Shown: positions 52,986 through 61,911 of the stretch, in pieces
Numbering within the stretch: position 1 is the stretch's first letter
Layout: each line of letters begins with the position of its first letter
Assembly: GCF_029892285.1 (NCBI RefSeq)
Contig: NZ_JARXVM010000003.1
Coordinates: 1 to 64,000, forward strand
Origin: Rhizobium sp. SG_E_25_P2
GTDB lineage: Bacteria > Pseudomonadota > Alphaproteobacteria > Rhizobiales > Rhizobiaceae
Direction: 5' to 3'
DNA length: 64,000 nucleotides
The notes under the pieces: model-generated
What the model saw: the letters and a program-made list of their open reading frames with translations, nothing else
Databases searched by the model: none
Told to the model about the DNA's origin: nothing
Program-made: the position numbers and the translations under genes

Positions 52986-54526
52986 TCAAGTTGGCCGCGG
53001 CCAATTTCGTCTTTGCGGCGCGCGATATAGGCTTCGAGTTCTTCTTCGATCGCGGGATCCAATGCCGGCTGTTGATAGGTTCTCAGCAGCTCCTTCCAGA
53101 TGGCGTTGGCGCGTTCGGTGCCGCTGCGGGCCCCTGTTTCGGACCATGTTTCGAAATTCCGCCAATCCGACAGCATCGGCTCGTAAAAGGCGTTTTCGAA
53201 ACGGGCGATCGTGTGCGGCGCGCCGAAGAAATGGCCGCCGGGACCGACATCGCCGATCGTATCGACCGCGCGTGTGTCGGCGTTGACCTGAAGCGGATCG
53301 AGGAAGCTGCGCATCATCTGCAGCATTTCTGCGTCGAGGATCAGCTTTTCGAAGGAGGCGGTCAGCCCGCCCTCAAGCCAGCCGGCGGCGTGTTCGATGA
53401 GATGGGCGCCGCCCATGATCGTCGACCACAGCGACATGCCGCTTTCATAGGCCGCTTGGACATCAACTGTATTCGAGGCCGTGACATTGGAAGAGCGGAA
53501 GGGAATACTGTATTTCCGCGCCAGTTGGCCCGAGGCGATCTGCGCCTTGGCGTATTCCGGCGTGCCGAAGGCCGGCGATCCCGTGCGCATGTCGACGTTC
53601 GAGGTGAAGCCGCCATAGAGAACCGGCGCGCCGGGCGCTGCGATCTGCGCCAGCGTGATCAGCGCCAGCGCTTCGGCATTCTGCTGGGTGAGCGCCCCGG
53701 CGATCGTGACCGGGCTCATGGCGCCGGACAGCGTAAACGGCGTCATCGCCACCGGCTGGCCAGCCCGCGCCATGGCGAGAAGCCCCTCCCCCATGGGAAT
53801 GTCGAGCCGAAGCGGCGAATTTGAGTTCACCACCGTCAGCGTCGCTGGCTTCTGGCGCAACTCATCGCGGCTCTGGCCAAGCGCGATCGCCAGCATTTCC
53901 AGCGCATCTTCGACCCGATAGCGGCCCAGCGCCCAGCATTGCCAGGTCTTGTCGGTCAGGCGGATGGCCGCGTCGTAGAAATCGAGATGGCGGGAGTCAG
54001 GATCGAGATCGGTCGGCTCGCAGGGACATCCGCCTTCCTGGTGAATGACATTCAGGCTCTGGACGACTTTGATACAGTCGCACATATCGCGATAATTGCC
54101 GGCGCGGCGGCCGCGATCGAGATCGGAGACAAAGGCCGGGCCGCCGGTGGCCGCGAAAATCAGGCTGCCGTCGCCAACCCGGAGATCCCGGGCGGGATTT
54201 CGGGCCTGCAATGTGAAGGACGACGGCGCGCTGCGGATGATCTCCTCGATCATGGCGGGATCGAAGCGCACCCGCTGGCTCGTCTCGTCGACATCTGCGC
54301 CGGCCGCTTTCAGCAGCTTTCGGCTTTCGTCATGCATCACCTCCATGCCCGTCCGGGCGAGAAGATCGAGCGAGGCGAGATGGACGGAATGGACCTCGTC
54401 CTCGCTCAACAGCGTGATCGGCGGATAGCGATTGACGACGCCGCCAAAACCCATCTGTCTGATCCCGCCTGCCGCACGTCTTGCCTCGCGGCGTCCCGCC
54501 TGTCGCGTCATGGTCTTCTCCTGCAT
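52976..54526 (-). CDS. MttB-family (trimethylamine methyltransferase-like) protein without pyrrolysine
   Basis: A 516-residue member of the MttB superfamily. The TIM-barrel core shows FAATGGPAFVSDLDRGRRAGNY, GGCPCEPTDL, APVLYGGFTSNVDMRTGSPA and MGGAHLIEHAAGWLEGG as typical segments. There is no in-frame amber codon, so it belongs to the non-pyrrolysine majority, several of which demethylate quaternary amines (glycine betaine, proline betaine, carnitine) onto a corrinoid protein. No corrinoid protein or activase gene is visible. GAGGAG precedes the ATG at 54526 but lies in a hairpin. It ends the leftward amine-type locus. The substrate is unknown. Confidence 0.9.
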   Translation of the reverse strand: MQEKTMTRQAGRREARRAAGGIRQMGFGGVVNRYPPITLLSEDEVHSVHLASLDLLARTGMEVMHDESRKLLKAAGADVDETSQRVRFDPAMIEEIIRSAPSSFTLQARNPARDLRVGDGSLIFAATGGPAFVSDLDRGRRAGNYRDMCDCIKVVQSLNVIHQEGGCPCEPTDLDPDSRHLDFYDAAIRLTDKTWQCWALGRYRVEDALEMLAIALGQSRDELRQKPATLTVVNSNSPLRLDIPMGEGLLAMARAGQPVAMTPFTLSGAMSPVTIAGALTQQNAEALALITLAQIAAPGAPVLYGGFTSNVDMRTGSPAFGTPEYAKAQIASGQLARKYSIPFRSSNVTASNTVDVQAAYESGMSLWSTIMGGAHLIEHAAGWLEGGLTASFEKLILDAEMLQMMRSFLDPLQVNADTRAVDTIGDVGPGGHFFGAPHTIARFENAFYEPMLSDWRNFETWSETGARSGTERANAIWKELLRTYQQPALDPAIEEELEAYIARRKDEIGRGQLDAA

Positions 54527-54530
54527 CAGT

Positions 54531-54554
54531 GCTCCTCTTTCAGTGAAGAGGAGC
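54531..54554 (-). promoter_or_regulatory. Hairpin sequestering the ribosome site of the MttB-family gene
   Basis: Perfect 9-bp inverted repeat GCTCCTCTT (54531-54539) and AAGAGGAGC (54546-54554) with a 6-base loop. In the leftward transcript the 3' arm is the GAGGAG ribosome site just before ATG 54526, so folding would hide it. The element lies between the solute-binding protein stop and the MttB-family start. Confidence 0.6.
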
Positions 54555-54570
54555 CGTATCGGGGTTATGG

Positions 54571-56127
54571 TCAGGCTTTGGCGAAGCGGGTGACGTCGAG
54601 ATAGCCATCGGCGAGGATCAACGGCTTCAGCCCTTTGCGCGCCACGGCCGCAAAGGTTTCATGGGTCAGGAAGACGAAACCGCCAGATTCCTCCATCAGA
54701 TCCTGCATCTTCTTGTAGATGACGTCGCGCTTGGCCGCGTCCGTCTCGGCCATGCCCTCCTGATAGAGCTTCTCGAAGTCGGGACTGTCGAATTGCGACC
54801 AGTTGTAGACGCCGATCTGCGAGGGGCGGAACCAGGTGAGATTTTCGGAGGGATCTACGCCGCCGGCGAAATTCATCAGCACGATCTCCAGCGTCTTCCA
54901 CTGGTCGCCCGAACTCTTGTCGCCGACTGTCCAATAGACGCCGTCATCCAGCGCCTTAATCTCGACGGTGACGCCGATCTGGCCGAGCAGCGCCTGGACG
55001 ATCTGGCAGGTCAGCTGGCTGGTCTTGTCGTTCTGGCAGATCAACTCCACCGTCAGCTCTGAGACGCCGGCCTCTTCCAGGAGCGCCTGCGCTTTTGCGG
55101 CGTCGGCGGGGTAGAGGATCGCGTCGCGATGGCCGGTCATGCCGGGCGGGATCACGCCGGTGGCCGCCTTGGCGAGACCGGAATAGCTGCCCTGCATGAT
55201 CTGCTCGACATCGACGGCATATTGGATCGCGCGGCGGACGCGTTCGTCCTTGAATTTCTGATTGTTGACGTTGATGGCGAGCCACAGAAAGCGATTGCCG
55301 TCCATCTCGATCAGGTCGGTATTCTCCGGCAGCTTGTCGCGATAGGCGGCGAGCGTGTTGAGGCTGATCTTGGCATAGTCGATCGCCTTGGATTCATAGG
55401 CGAGCGCGGCCGCCTCGTCGTCGGTGACGATCTCGAAACGGATTTTCGGGAAGGCCGGGGCGGGTCCCTTCCAGCCGGGATTGAGGGCGAGCGACAGATT
55501 CTGCTTCGGCGTCCATTTTTCGATCACATAGGGGCCTGACGTCGCCGGCGCTTCGGTGGTGAATTTGCCGCCCGCCTTTTCCACCGCTTTGCGGCAGACG
55601 ATCTTGCCCATGTAATAGGGCATGGTGGTCAGCCAGAAGGGCGCCGAGGGCGCATTCAGCTTGATGACGCCGGTGCGTTCGCCCGTCACTTCGACCTTGT
55701 CCATGGCGTCGAAAGCATAGGCCCAGGCCGAGGCGTTGGCGGGATCCTTCACCCGTTCGAAGGAGAATTTCACGTCGTCGGCAGTGACTGGGCCGTAGCC
55801 GCCGGTCCATTCCAGCCAATCATGCAGCTCAAAACCGATTTCGGTCGGCGACAGTTGCTTGAGTTCTTTGGCGGCGTAGAGATCCCATTTCGTGCCGCCG
55901 CGGACATCGCCGAGCCGGTTGAGCGACAGAAACAGCGCGCGGCCGACCTCCTCTTCAAGAAGACCGTTCTGGAAGGCGGGATCGAGCACTTCGATATCGG
56001 AAGCGCCGCGGATCACCAGCGTGTCGCCGTCGACGGCGTAGGAAAGGCCCGGTCTCAGCGCCAGTGCGCCGGCCGCCGCCGCTGCTGTATGAAGGAAATG
56101 CCTGCGATTCATCATCAGTCCGGTCAT
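54571..56127 (-). CDS. Peptide/opine-type ABC transporter solute-binding protein
   Basis: A 518-residue binding protein of the family-5 (DppA/OppA/nickel) type. A twin-arginine-like signal (NRRHFLHTAAAAAG) is followed by the mature start DGDTLVIRGASDIEVLDPAF. Family features such as DDVKFSFERVKDPAN, APSAPFWLTTMPYY and DERVRRAIQYAVDVEQI are present. GAGGGA lies six bases before ATG 56127. It serves the permease and ATPase genes upstream in the same leftward operon and would bring in a peptide-like or N-methylated compound for the hydrolase, flavoprotein and MttB homologue. Ligand unknown. Confidence 0.92.
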   Translation of the reverse strand: MTGLMMNRRHFLHTAAAAAGALALRPGLSYAVDGDTLVIRGASDIEVLDPAFQNGLLEEEVGRALFLSLNRLGDVRGGTKWDLYAAKELKQLSPTEIGFELHDWLEWTGGYGPVTADDVKFSFERVKDPANASAWAYAFDAMDKVEVTGERTGVIKLNAPSAPFWLTTMPYYMGKIVCRKAVEKAGGKFTTEAPATSGPYVIEKWTPKQNLSLALNPGWKGPAPAFPKIRFEIVTDDEAAALAYESKAIDYAKISLNTLAAYRDKLPENTDLIEMDGNRFLWLAINVNNQKFKDERVRRAIQYAVDVEQIMQGSYSGLAKAATGVIPPGMTGHRDAILYPADAAKAQALLEEAGVSELTVELICQNDKTSQLTCQIVQALLGQIGVTVEIKALDDGVYWTVGDKSSGDQWKTLEIVLMNFAGGVDPSENLTWFRPSQIGVYNWSQFDSPDFEKLYQEGMAETDAAKRDVIYKKMQDLMEESGGFVFLTHETFAAVARKGLKPLILADGYLDVTRFAKA

Positions 56128-56157
56128 GATCGTTCCCTCTTTTGTGATGCGATGCGG

Positions 56158-57144
56158 TCAGCCGTCTCCTGACGCCGGCGGCGTGAGCGGAGTGTGGCAG
56201 CGAATGCGGTGATCGTCGGAGAGCTGGGTCTCCACAGGCGCGTCGGTCCGGCAGCGATCTTGCGCGAAGCGACAGCGCGGATGAAATTCGCAGCCTGTGG
56301 GACGATGCAGGAGGCTCGGCGTTTCGCCGATCACCGGCGGTTCGGTGCGGCGCTTGCGCGGATCCGGCGCGGGTTCGGCGGCCAGAAGCGCCTGCGTATA
56401 GGGATGGCGCGGGGCGGCGAAGATGTCGCGCGTTGGCCCTGTCTCGACGATGCGGCCAAGATACATGATGGCGACGCGGTCGGAGACGCGGCGCGCCACG
56501 GCCAGATTATGAGTGATGATCAGGAAGGCCGAGCCGACATCGTCGCGGATGTCGAGAAACAGGTTGAGTACGCCCGCCTGCACTGAGAGATCAAGGCCAG
56601 CGGTCGGCTCATCGGCGATGATCAGCCTCGGCGTCACCGAAAGCGCCCGGGCTACCGCTGCCCGGCGCGCCTGCCCGCCTGAGAGCCCGTGCGGAAAGCG
56701 TTCGAGCAGGTTGCGCGTGAGACCGGCTTTCGTAGCGAGTTCCGCGATTGCGTCCCGGCTGGTGTCGCTGCGACCGGCGATATGGCGCGGCTCGGCGATG
56801 ATCGAGCCGATGCGCTGGCGGGGGTCGAAAGAGGTGACCGGGTCCTGAAAGAGCAGCGCCGCCGCCTTCCGTAGACGTCTCACGCTCGATTGCGATTTCG
56901 GAAGCGCCTCACCGTCGAGCAGGATCTCGCCGCCGGACCGGTTCATCAGGCCAACCAATGTTCGTCCGAAGGTCGATTTACCCGAGCCGCTTTCGCCGAC
57001 CATCGAGATGATTTCGCCTCGGCCAATATCCAGCGACACGTCCCGGAGGATATCGAGCGTCTGGCCTTTTACGAATGGCAGCCGGCTCTTGCCGGGAACG
57101 GAGACCGAGAGGGAACGCGTCTCAAGGATTGGCATGGCCGTCAT
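56158..57144 (-). CDS. Peptide-type ABC transporter ATP-binding protein (DppF-like)
   Basis: A 328-residue ATPase with Walker A GESGSGKST (near residue 51), signature LSGGQARRAAVARAL, Walker B LIIADEPTAGLD and the C-terminal oligopeptide-transporter extension (GCEFHPRCRFAQDRC), whose cysteines are typical of [4Fe-4S]-like C-terminal motifs in this group. It begins in a four-base overlap with the DppD-like gene. It partners with that ATPase to drive uptake. Confidence 0.92.
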   Translation of the reverse strand: MTAMPILETRSLSVSVPGKSRLPFVKGQTLDILRDVSLDIGRGEIISMVGESGSGKSTFGRTLVGLMNRSGGEILLDGEALPKSQSSVRRLRKAAALLFQDPVTSFDPRQRIGSIIAEPRHIAGRSDTSRDAIAELATKAGLTRNLLERFPHGLSGGQARRAAVARALSVTPRLIIADEPTAGLDLSVQAGVLNLFLDIRDDVGSAFLIITHNLAVARRVSDRVAIMYLGRIVETGPTRDIFAAPRHPYTQALLAAEPAPDPRKRRTEPPVIGETPSLLHRPTGCEFHPRCRFAQDRCRTDAPVETQLSDDHRIRCHTPLTPPASGDG

Positions 57145-57986
57145 CGCGCCGCCTCCATCGTCTCATCCCACGCGATGGCCGGAAGCCGCTTGGCGTCGTC
57201 GTCGACCAGCGACAATTCGCAGGCGAGCAGCGCCCGCGTATAGGGATGTCGGGGTTCCGCGAAGATCTGCTCGACGGGCCCCTCCTCCACGATCCGGCCC
57301 GCCTGCATCACCGCGACACGGTCGCAGATTTCGGCGATGACGCCGAGTTGATGCGAGATCATCAGGATCGCCACGCCGGTTCTCTGGCGCAATTCGCGCA
57401 TCAGATGCAGGATCTGCGCTTCCATGGTGACGTCGAGCGCGGTGGTCGGCTCGTCGGCGATCAGGAGCGCCGGTTCGCACATCAGGGCGGCGGCGATCGA
57501 GACGCGTTGCAACATGCCGCCTGAGAGTTCGAAGGGATAGGCGCCGAAACGCGCTTCGGGATCGGAAATGCCGGCTTCCGCCAGGGCGGCGATGATTTTC
57601 TCACGCTTCTGGCGCTCTGTGGAGGTCCGGTCGCGCCAGAGGAAATCCGTCAGTTGCCGGCCGATCCGGTGCAGCGGGCTGAAAGTCGCCATCGGATTCT
57701 GGAACACCATGGCCGCAGCCGGACCGCGCAGCCGGGCGAAATCGCGCTCCCCGGCGGTCAAGAGGTCGACGCCGGCAAGTCGCATGCGGTTCCCGCTGAT
57801 TTCGGCGCTTTTGGGCAACAGGCCGAGAATGGAATGGGCGAGCGTTGATTTCCCCGATCCGCTTTCGCCGATCAGCCCGACCACTTCGCCCGGCATGACT
57901 TTCAGGCTGACCTCTGAGACGGCGCGCGCGACGCCGCTATAGGTGATGCTGACCTTATCGATGTCGAGCACGGGGGCGTCCGTCAT
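57141..57986 (-). CDS. Peptide-type ABC transporter ATP-binding protein (DppD-like)
   Basis: A 281-residue ATPase with Walker A GESGSGKST (near residue 41), signature LSGGMLQRVSIAAAL and Walker B LLIADEPTTALDV. The ATG at 57986 gives the normal family N-terminus (MTDAPVLDIDKVSITY); a longer open frame extends back through the permease gene and is rejected. Its start overlaps the permease stop by four bases. Compared with typical DppD it lacks the long C-terminal cysteine extension, which is present in its DppF-like partner. Confidence 0.92.
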   Translation of the reverse strand: MTDAPVLDIDKVSITYSGVARAVSEVSLKVMPGEVVGLIGESGSGKSTLAHSILGLLPKSAEISGNRMRLAGVDLLTAGERDFARLRGPAAAMVFQNPMATFSPLHRIGRQLTDFLWRDRTSTERQKREKIIAALAEAGISDPEARFGAYPFELSGGMLQRVSIAAALMCEPALLIADEPTTALDVTMEAQILHLMRELRQRTGVAILMISHQLGVIAEICDRVAVMQAGRIVEEGPVEQIFAEPRHPYTRALLACELSLVDDDAKRLPAIAWDETMEAAR

Positions 57987-58888
57987 GTCGACCGCCTCCT
58001 GGCGAGCTTGGGATCGAGTGCGTCGCGCAGGGCCTCGCCGAAGAATGTGAAGCCGATCGTGGCGATGATCAGCGGCAAGCCGCCGGCGATCACCGGCACC
58101 GGCGTCTTGCGCAGCACGGCGAAGCCATCGCTGAGGATATTGCCCCAGCTGGGGATCTGCGGCTTCACGCCCAGGCCGAGAAAGGAGAGGCCGGCTTCGA
58201 GCGTGATGATGGTGGAGAGGTCGAGACAGGCGAGGATGAGCAGTGGACCCACGGCATTGGGTAGCAGATGCAGGAAGAGAATGCGTGGCGTGCTGGCGTT
58301 CATCGCCTGCTGCGCCTTGATGAAATCGAGCGATTTCAGGCTCAGCACCTGGGCGCGCACCAGCCGGGCATAGCTCGGAATGCAATAGAGGACGATGACG
58401 AGAATAACCGTGCCCAGGCCGGGTCCGAGAAGCACCACGAGCGTCAGGCCGAGCATGATCATCGGCAGCGAGGAGAAACTGTCAAAGACGAGGATCATCA
58501 GCGCGTCCAGCCAGCGCGGCCCATAGCCTGCGATCAATCCGAGCGGCAGGGCCGCTGCGAGGGCGATGGTAAGCGCCGTTAGCGCCACGCTCATGGCCGT
58601 GCGCGTGCCGATCACCACGCGCGAGAAGAGATCGCGCCCGAGCTGATCTGTTCCGAGCCAATGCGCCCAGGAGGGATCGGCAAGCCTCTCCTTCACATTG
58701 ATGGCGGTGGCCGGATAGGGCGCGAGCCAGGGGGCAAACAGCGCCGTGAAAACGACCAGCAACACGAGCGCCGCTCCGATCAAGCCGAGCGGCGTCGACA
58801 GGACCGAGACGAGCACCGCCACGATCCGCGCCAGCGCGCCGGGCTCCTGATGTCTGTCTTCGGTCCGGGCGCTGGCGATCTCGGCCAT
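57983..58888 (-). CDS. Peptide-type ABC transporter permease (DppC-like)
   Basis: A 301-residue inner-membrane permease with an N-terminal cytoplasmic segment, about six membrane spans and the DppC hallmarks HWLGTDQLGRDLFSRVVIGTR and the EAA loop ARLVRAQVLSLKSLDFIKAQ. The start at 58888 (MAEIASARTED) is one base after the DppB-like stop; an ATG further upstream would overlap that gene. It forms the channel with the DppB-like permease. Confidence 0.9.
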   Translation of the reverse strand: MAEIASARTEDRHQEPGALARIVAVLVSVLSTPLGLIGAALVLLVVFTALFAPWLAPYPATAINVKERLADPSWAHWLGTDQLGRDLFSRVVIGTRTAMSVALTALTIALAAALPLGLIAGYGPRWLDALMILVFDSFSSLPMIMLGLTLVVLLGPGLGTVILVIVLYCIPSYARLVRAQVLSLKSLDFIKAQQAMNASTPRILFLHLLPNAVGPLLILACLDLSTIITLEAGLSFLGLGVKPQIPSWGNILSDGFAVLRKTPVPVIAGGLPLIIATIGFTFFGEALRDALDPKLARRRST

Positions 58889-58889
58889 A

Positions 58890-59834
58890 TCAGAGGGCGC
58901 TCCTGACGCGGGGATCCAGGGCTGCGGCGAGGAGATCGGCAATGATCATGCAGGCGACATAGAGGGCTGAGGCAATGAGCACAGCGCCCATCACCAGCGG
59001 ATAATTGCGCGACATCACCGCGTCATAGGTCAGTTTGCCGAGGCCGGGACGGGTGAAGACGATTTCGGCGAAAACCGAGCCGGTCAGCAGTCCGCCAAAG
59101 CCGATGGCGATCACCGGCAGAGCCGAGAGAAAGGCCTGCCGCAGCGCGTAGCCATAGACGATGCGGCTTTCCCGGACCCCGAAGGCCCGGAGCGTCCGGA
59201 CGTGGCTCTCGCCGAGCGCTTCGATCATCGCGGCGCGCATGATGCGGGCGACATAGCCTACCCAGCCGATGCCGATGGCGAAAGACGGCAGGATCAGCGC
59301 CCGGATCTGCGACAGGGGATCGCCCGCCTCGCCTGCCCCGATCGCCGGCAGCCAGTTGAGCGTAACCGCAAAGAACAGCAGCGAATAAAGCGCCACCACG
59401 AAGGACGGCACGGCGACGAAACCGACCGAGAACAGGCCGATCAGCCAATCCTGCCAGCGGCCATGATGAACCACGGCGATGCAACCGAGCAGCGTGCCGA
59501 GCGTCACCGCCCAGGCGAAACTGCAGAAGGCCAGCGTCACCGTATAGGGCAGCGCTTCCATCACGATATCTGTGACCGGCCTACGGCTCCAGACATCCTG
59601 ACCGAGATCGAGATGCGCAAGGCGAACAAGATGGGCGCCGAGTTGCTCGATAAGCGGCTTGTCGAGGCCCATCATCGCGCGGAAGGCTTCGCGCATCTCC
59701 GGCGTCGAGCGTGGTCCGAGCGCCACCACTGTTGCGTCGCCGGGGATCATATGCAGCATCAGGAAGAGCAGGATCGAGACCAGAAGCAGGATCAGCCCGC
59801 CAAGCGCAATGCGCCGGATAATGAAGGCGGTCAT
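58890..59834 (-). CDS. Peptide-type ABC transporter permease (DppB-like)
   Basis: A 314-residue inner-membrane permease. It starts MTAFIIRRIALGGLILLLVS, a typical DppB first span, followed by a periplasmic loop (residues about 30-95), five more spans and the EAA-type loop YVARIMRAAMIEALGESHVR. It is the first transporter gene after the hydrolase, with a 58-bp gap. It pairs with the DppC-like permease. Confidence 0.9.
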   Translation of the reverse strand: MTAFIIRRIALGGLILLLVSILLFLMLHMIPGDATVVALGPRSTPEMREAFRAMMGLDKPLIEQLGAHLVRLAHLDLGQDVWSRRPVTDIVMEALPYTVTLAFCSFAWAVTLGTLLGCIAVVHHGRWQDWLIGLFSVGFVAVPSFVVALYSLLFFAVTLNWLPAIGAGEAGDPLSQIRALILPSFAIGIGWVGYVARIMRAAMIEALGESHVRTLRAFGVRESRIVYGYALRQAFLSALPVIAIGFGGLLTGSVFAEIVFTRPGLGKLTYDAVMSRNYPLVMGAVLIASALYVACMIIADLLAAALDPRVRSAL

Positions 59835-59892
59835 GATGTCGCCCTCCCCCGGCCAAGGCGCGGCCCAGTTGCCCGTAGTCTCCTCAACGGGG

Positions 59893-61911
59893 CTAGAGAT
59901 GATCCCGATCGATCCATGCCTCGCCCTCCCTGGTGAAAATAGTCTCGTTCTTCTCCCGCGCCTCGATGCGCCATTGCAGATGGAATTGCGTCGCTGTCGA
60001 CTTCAGCGTCACTCGCGAGGTCGCCTCGGCGTCGCATTCGCCGCTCTTGAAGCCGAGCGTCCAGCCGGTTTCCAGTCTGGCCGACAGCGGATCATCCTCG
60101 GTGATCGCCATGATGTCGCGCACTGCGGACCAGGTTTCGATGCCGCGATCCTCAAGCCTCTGGCGGCCGTAATCGCTGTCGAGCGTCAGAGTCTCCTGCC
60201 GCTTTCCCGCGTCGATCGTCACAATGCGGCTGTCATGCGTCTCGCGCAACTCGGTCGCGGCGACGGGCGGGGATATTTCGGCGGGTTCAAAGGCGATGTC
60301 GCCGTCGCCGGGCTGGGCGGTGCGGACGGGCAGGATCAGCGCTGAAACGCCGGAAGCAATCGTGAAGGTCGGCATCTCCGGCGCAGGCCACAGCACGGGC
60401 CAATGCTGGTTGGAGAGAACCAGCCGGAGGCGGTTGCCGCGCGCCAGCCGCCGGCCACAATGATTGAGCTCAAACCGCGCTCTGACCGTCTCTCCCGGGA
60501 CGAGCGGCGTCGGCACCTCGCGGCTCTCCCGTTGGCTCAAATTGAGTGCGCCCCAGGTGATCAATGTGGACACGCCATCGGGCCAGACCTCGCAGAGCCT
60601 GGCGATGATGGTCGCCTGCGGCCGGTCCGAGGCCAGTTCGAGGTCGACTGCGGCTGCGCCGAGCAACACGAGATCGTTCTCGAGTTCCGCCGTCTCAAAA
60701 CAGAGCCCCAGCCCATCCTCGCGGCGCTGATCGCCCGCCATATCAGGAACTTCACCGCCATAGCCGCCGTAACGGCCGCAATCGCGGCCCGCCGTCACGG
60801 GCGACTTAAGGCGCATCACAGGACCATTCGTCGGCTCGATGGCAAGCCCATTGGCGTTGAGATAGAGCCGCTGCATCTCAACCGATGGCGTCGGCCAGCC
60901 GGGTTCGCCGACCCATTGACCGGGATGCTCAGGATAGAAATGCGCCGGCCGGTGCGGATCCTTGATCAGCACGGTATAGGAGGGTTCCTCCATGATGCCG
61001 GTGTCTTCGCCAACCAGCCAATGCCGCCACCAGCGGATCGCCTCCTTGAGATAGTGGATCGCGGGACCGGGGGCGCCGAGAAAAGGATAGGCGTGGCTCC
61101 ACGGGCCGATCAGCCCTTTTTTCGGTCCTTTCAAACCCTGCATCAACCGGGGCACGGCGTTGAAATAGGTGTCGTCCCAGCCGCTGATCGCATAGACGGG
61201 GATGTCTATGGCGGAGAAATCCTCCGCGACCGAACCGAACGTCCAATAGGCGTCGCGGCGTTGATGGCGGAGCCAGGTCTCCGACCAACAGGATATGGCC
61301 TCCAGACGCTCGCGCCACATGTCCCGCCAGCGCACGCCCACGATTTGCGGGTCCGGCGGCAGCGCATTCATGCCCAGCATGAAACTCGACCACATGCCGT
61401 CCTCGGTCAGCAGATTGCCGCCGAAATAGTGGACGTCATCGGCATAACGCTCATCAGAGCAGCAGAGCGCGATCACCGCCTTCAGCGCCGGCGGACGCCG
61501 GGCCGCCACCTGAAGCGCGTTGAAGCCGCCCCAGGAAATGCCGGTCATGCCAACCGCGCCCGTGCACCAGCTTTGCGCGGCCAGCCAGGCGATGATGTCT
61601 TCCGCGTCCCGCTGTTCGCGCTCGGTGTATTCGTCGGCCAGCACGCCTTCGGAATCCCCCGATCCCCTGATGTCGACGCGGACGCAGGCGAAGCCGTGTC
61701 CGGCGACATAAGGATGCATCTTCATGTCGCGGAACACCGTGCCGTCGCGGCGCCGGTAGGGAATGAGTTCGAGAATGGCCGGCACGGGGTCGGCCTCGGC
61801 GTCTTCAGGCAGCCAGATTGTGGCGGCGAGCGTCACACCGTCCGACATGGTGATGAACACCGGATCGAGCGTTTTGACGGAGCGGGGAAAGGCGTCGACG
61901 ATCCGGCTCAT
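59893..61911 (-). CDS. CocE/NonD-family hydrolase (X-Pro dipeptidyl-peptidase-like)
   Basis: A 672-residue serine hydrolase of the CocE/NonD group. The N-terminal alpha/beta-hydrolase domain has RVDIRGSGDSEG, nucleophile S126 in GISWGG, a probable acid in ISGWDDTYFN and the histidine in GPWSHAYP. The C-terminal jelly-roll domain of the family follows (from about residue 400). No signal peptide is present, so it acts in the cytoplasm. Members hydrolyse esters (cocaine esterase), cephalosporin esters or X-Pro peptides. It overlaps the MFS gene upstream by four bases. Here it may release an N-methylated amine or betaine from an ester or amide; this is inferred from neighbours. Confidence 0.9.
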   Translation of the reverse strand: MSRIVDAFPRSVKTLDPVFITMSDGVTLAATIWLPEDAEADPVPAILELIPYRRRDGTVFRDMKMHPYVAGHGFACVRVDIRGSGDSEGVLADEYTEREQRDAEDIIAWLAAQSWCTGAVGMTGISWGGFNALQVAARRPPALKAVIALCCSDERYADDVHYFGGNLLTEDGMWSSFMLGMNALPPDPQIVGVRWRDMWRERLEAISCWSETWLRHQRRDAYWTFGSVAEDFSAIDIPVYAISGWDDTYFNAVPRLMQGLKGPKKGLIGPWSHAYPFLGAPGPAIHYLKEAIRWWRHWLVGEDTGIMEEPSYTVLIKDPHRPAHFYPEHPGQWVGEPGWPTPSVEMQRLYLNANGLAIEPTNGPVMRLKSPVTAGRDCGRYGGYGGEVPDMAGDQRREDGLGLCFETAELENDLVLLGAAAVDLELASDRPQATIIARLCEVWPDGVSTLITWGALNLSQRESREVPTPLVPGETVRARFELNHCGRRLARGNRLRLVLSNQHWPVLWPAPEMPTFTIASGVSALILPVRTAQPGDGDIAFEPAEISPPVAATELRETHDSRIVTIDAGKRQETLTLDSDYGRQRLEDRGIETWSAVRDIMAITEDDPLSARLETGWTLGFKSGECDAEATSRVTLKSTATQFHLQWRIEAREKNETIFTREGEAWIDRDHL

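Noticed and set aside
52976-54526. Pyrrolysine-containing methyltransferase
   Set aside because: The reading frame has no internal amber codon, and no pyrrolysine genes are in the window.
54571-56127. Possible nickel or opine specificity of the family-5 binding protein
   Set aside because: No diagnostic ligand residues can be assigned by eye, so only the general family is stated.
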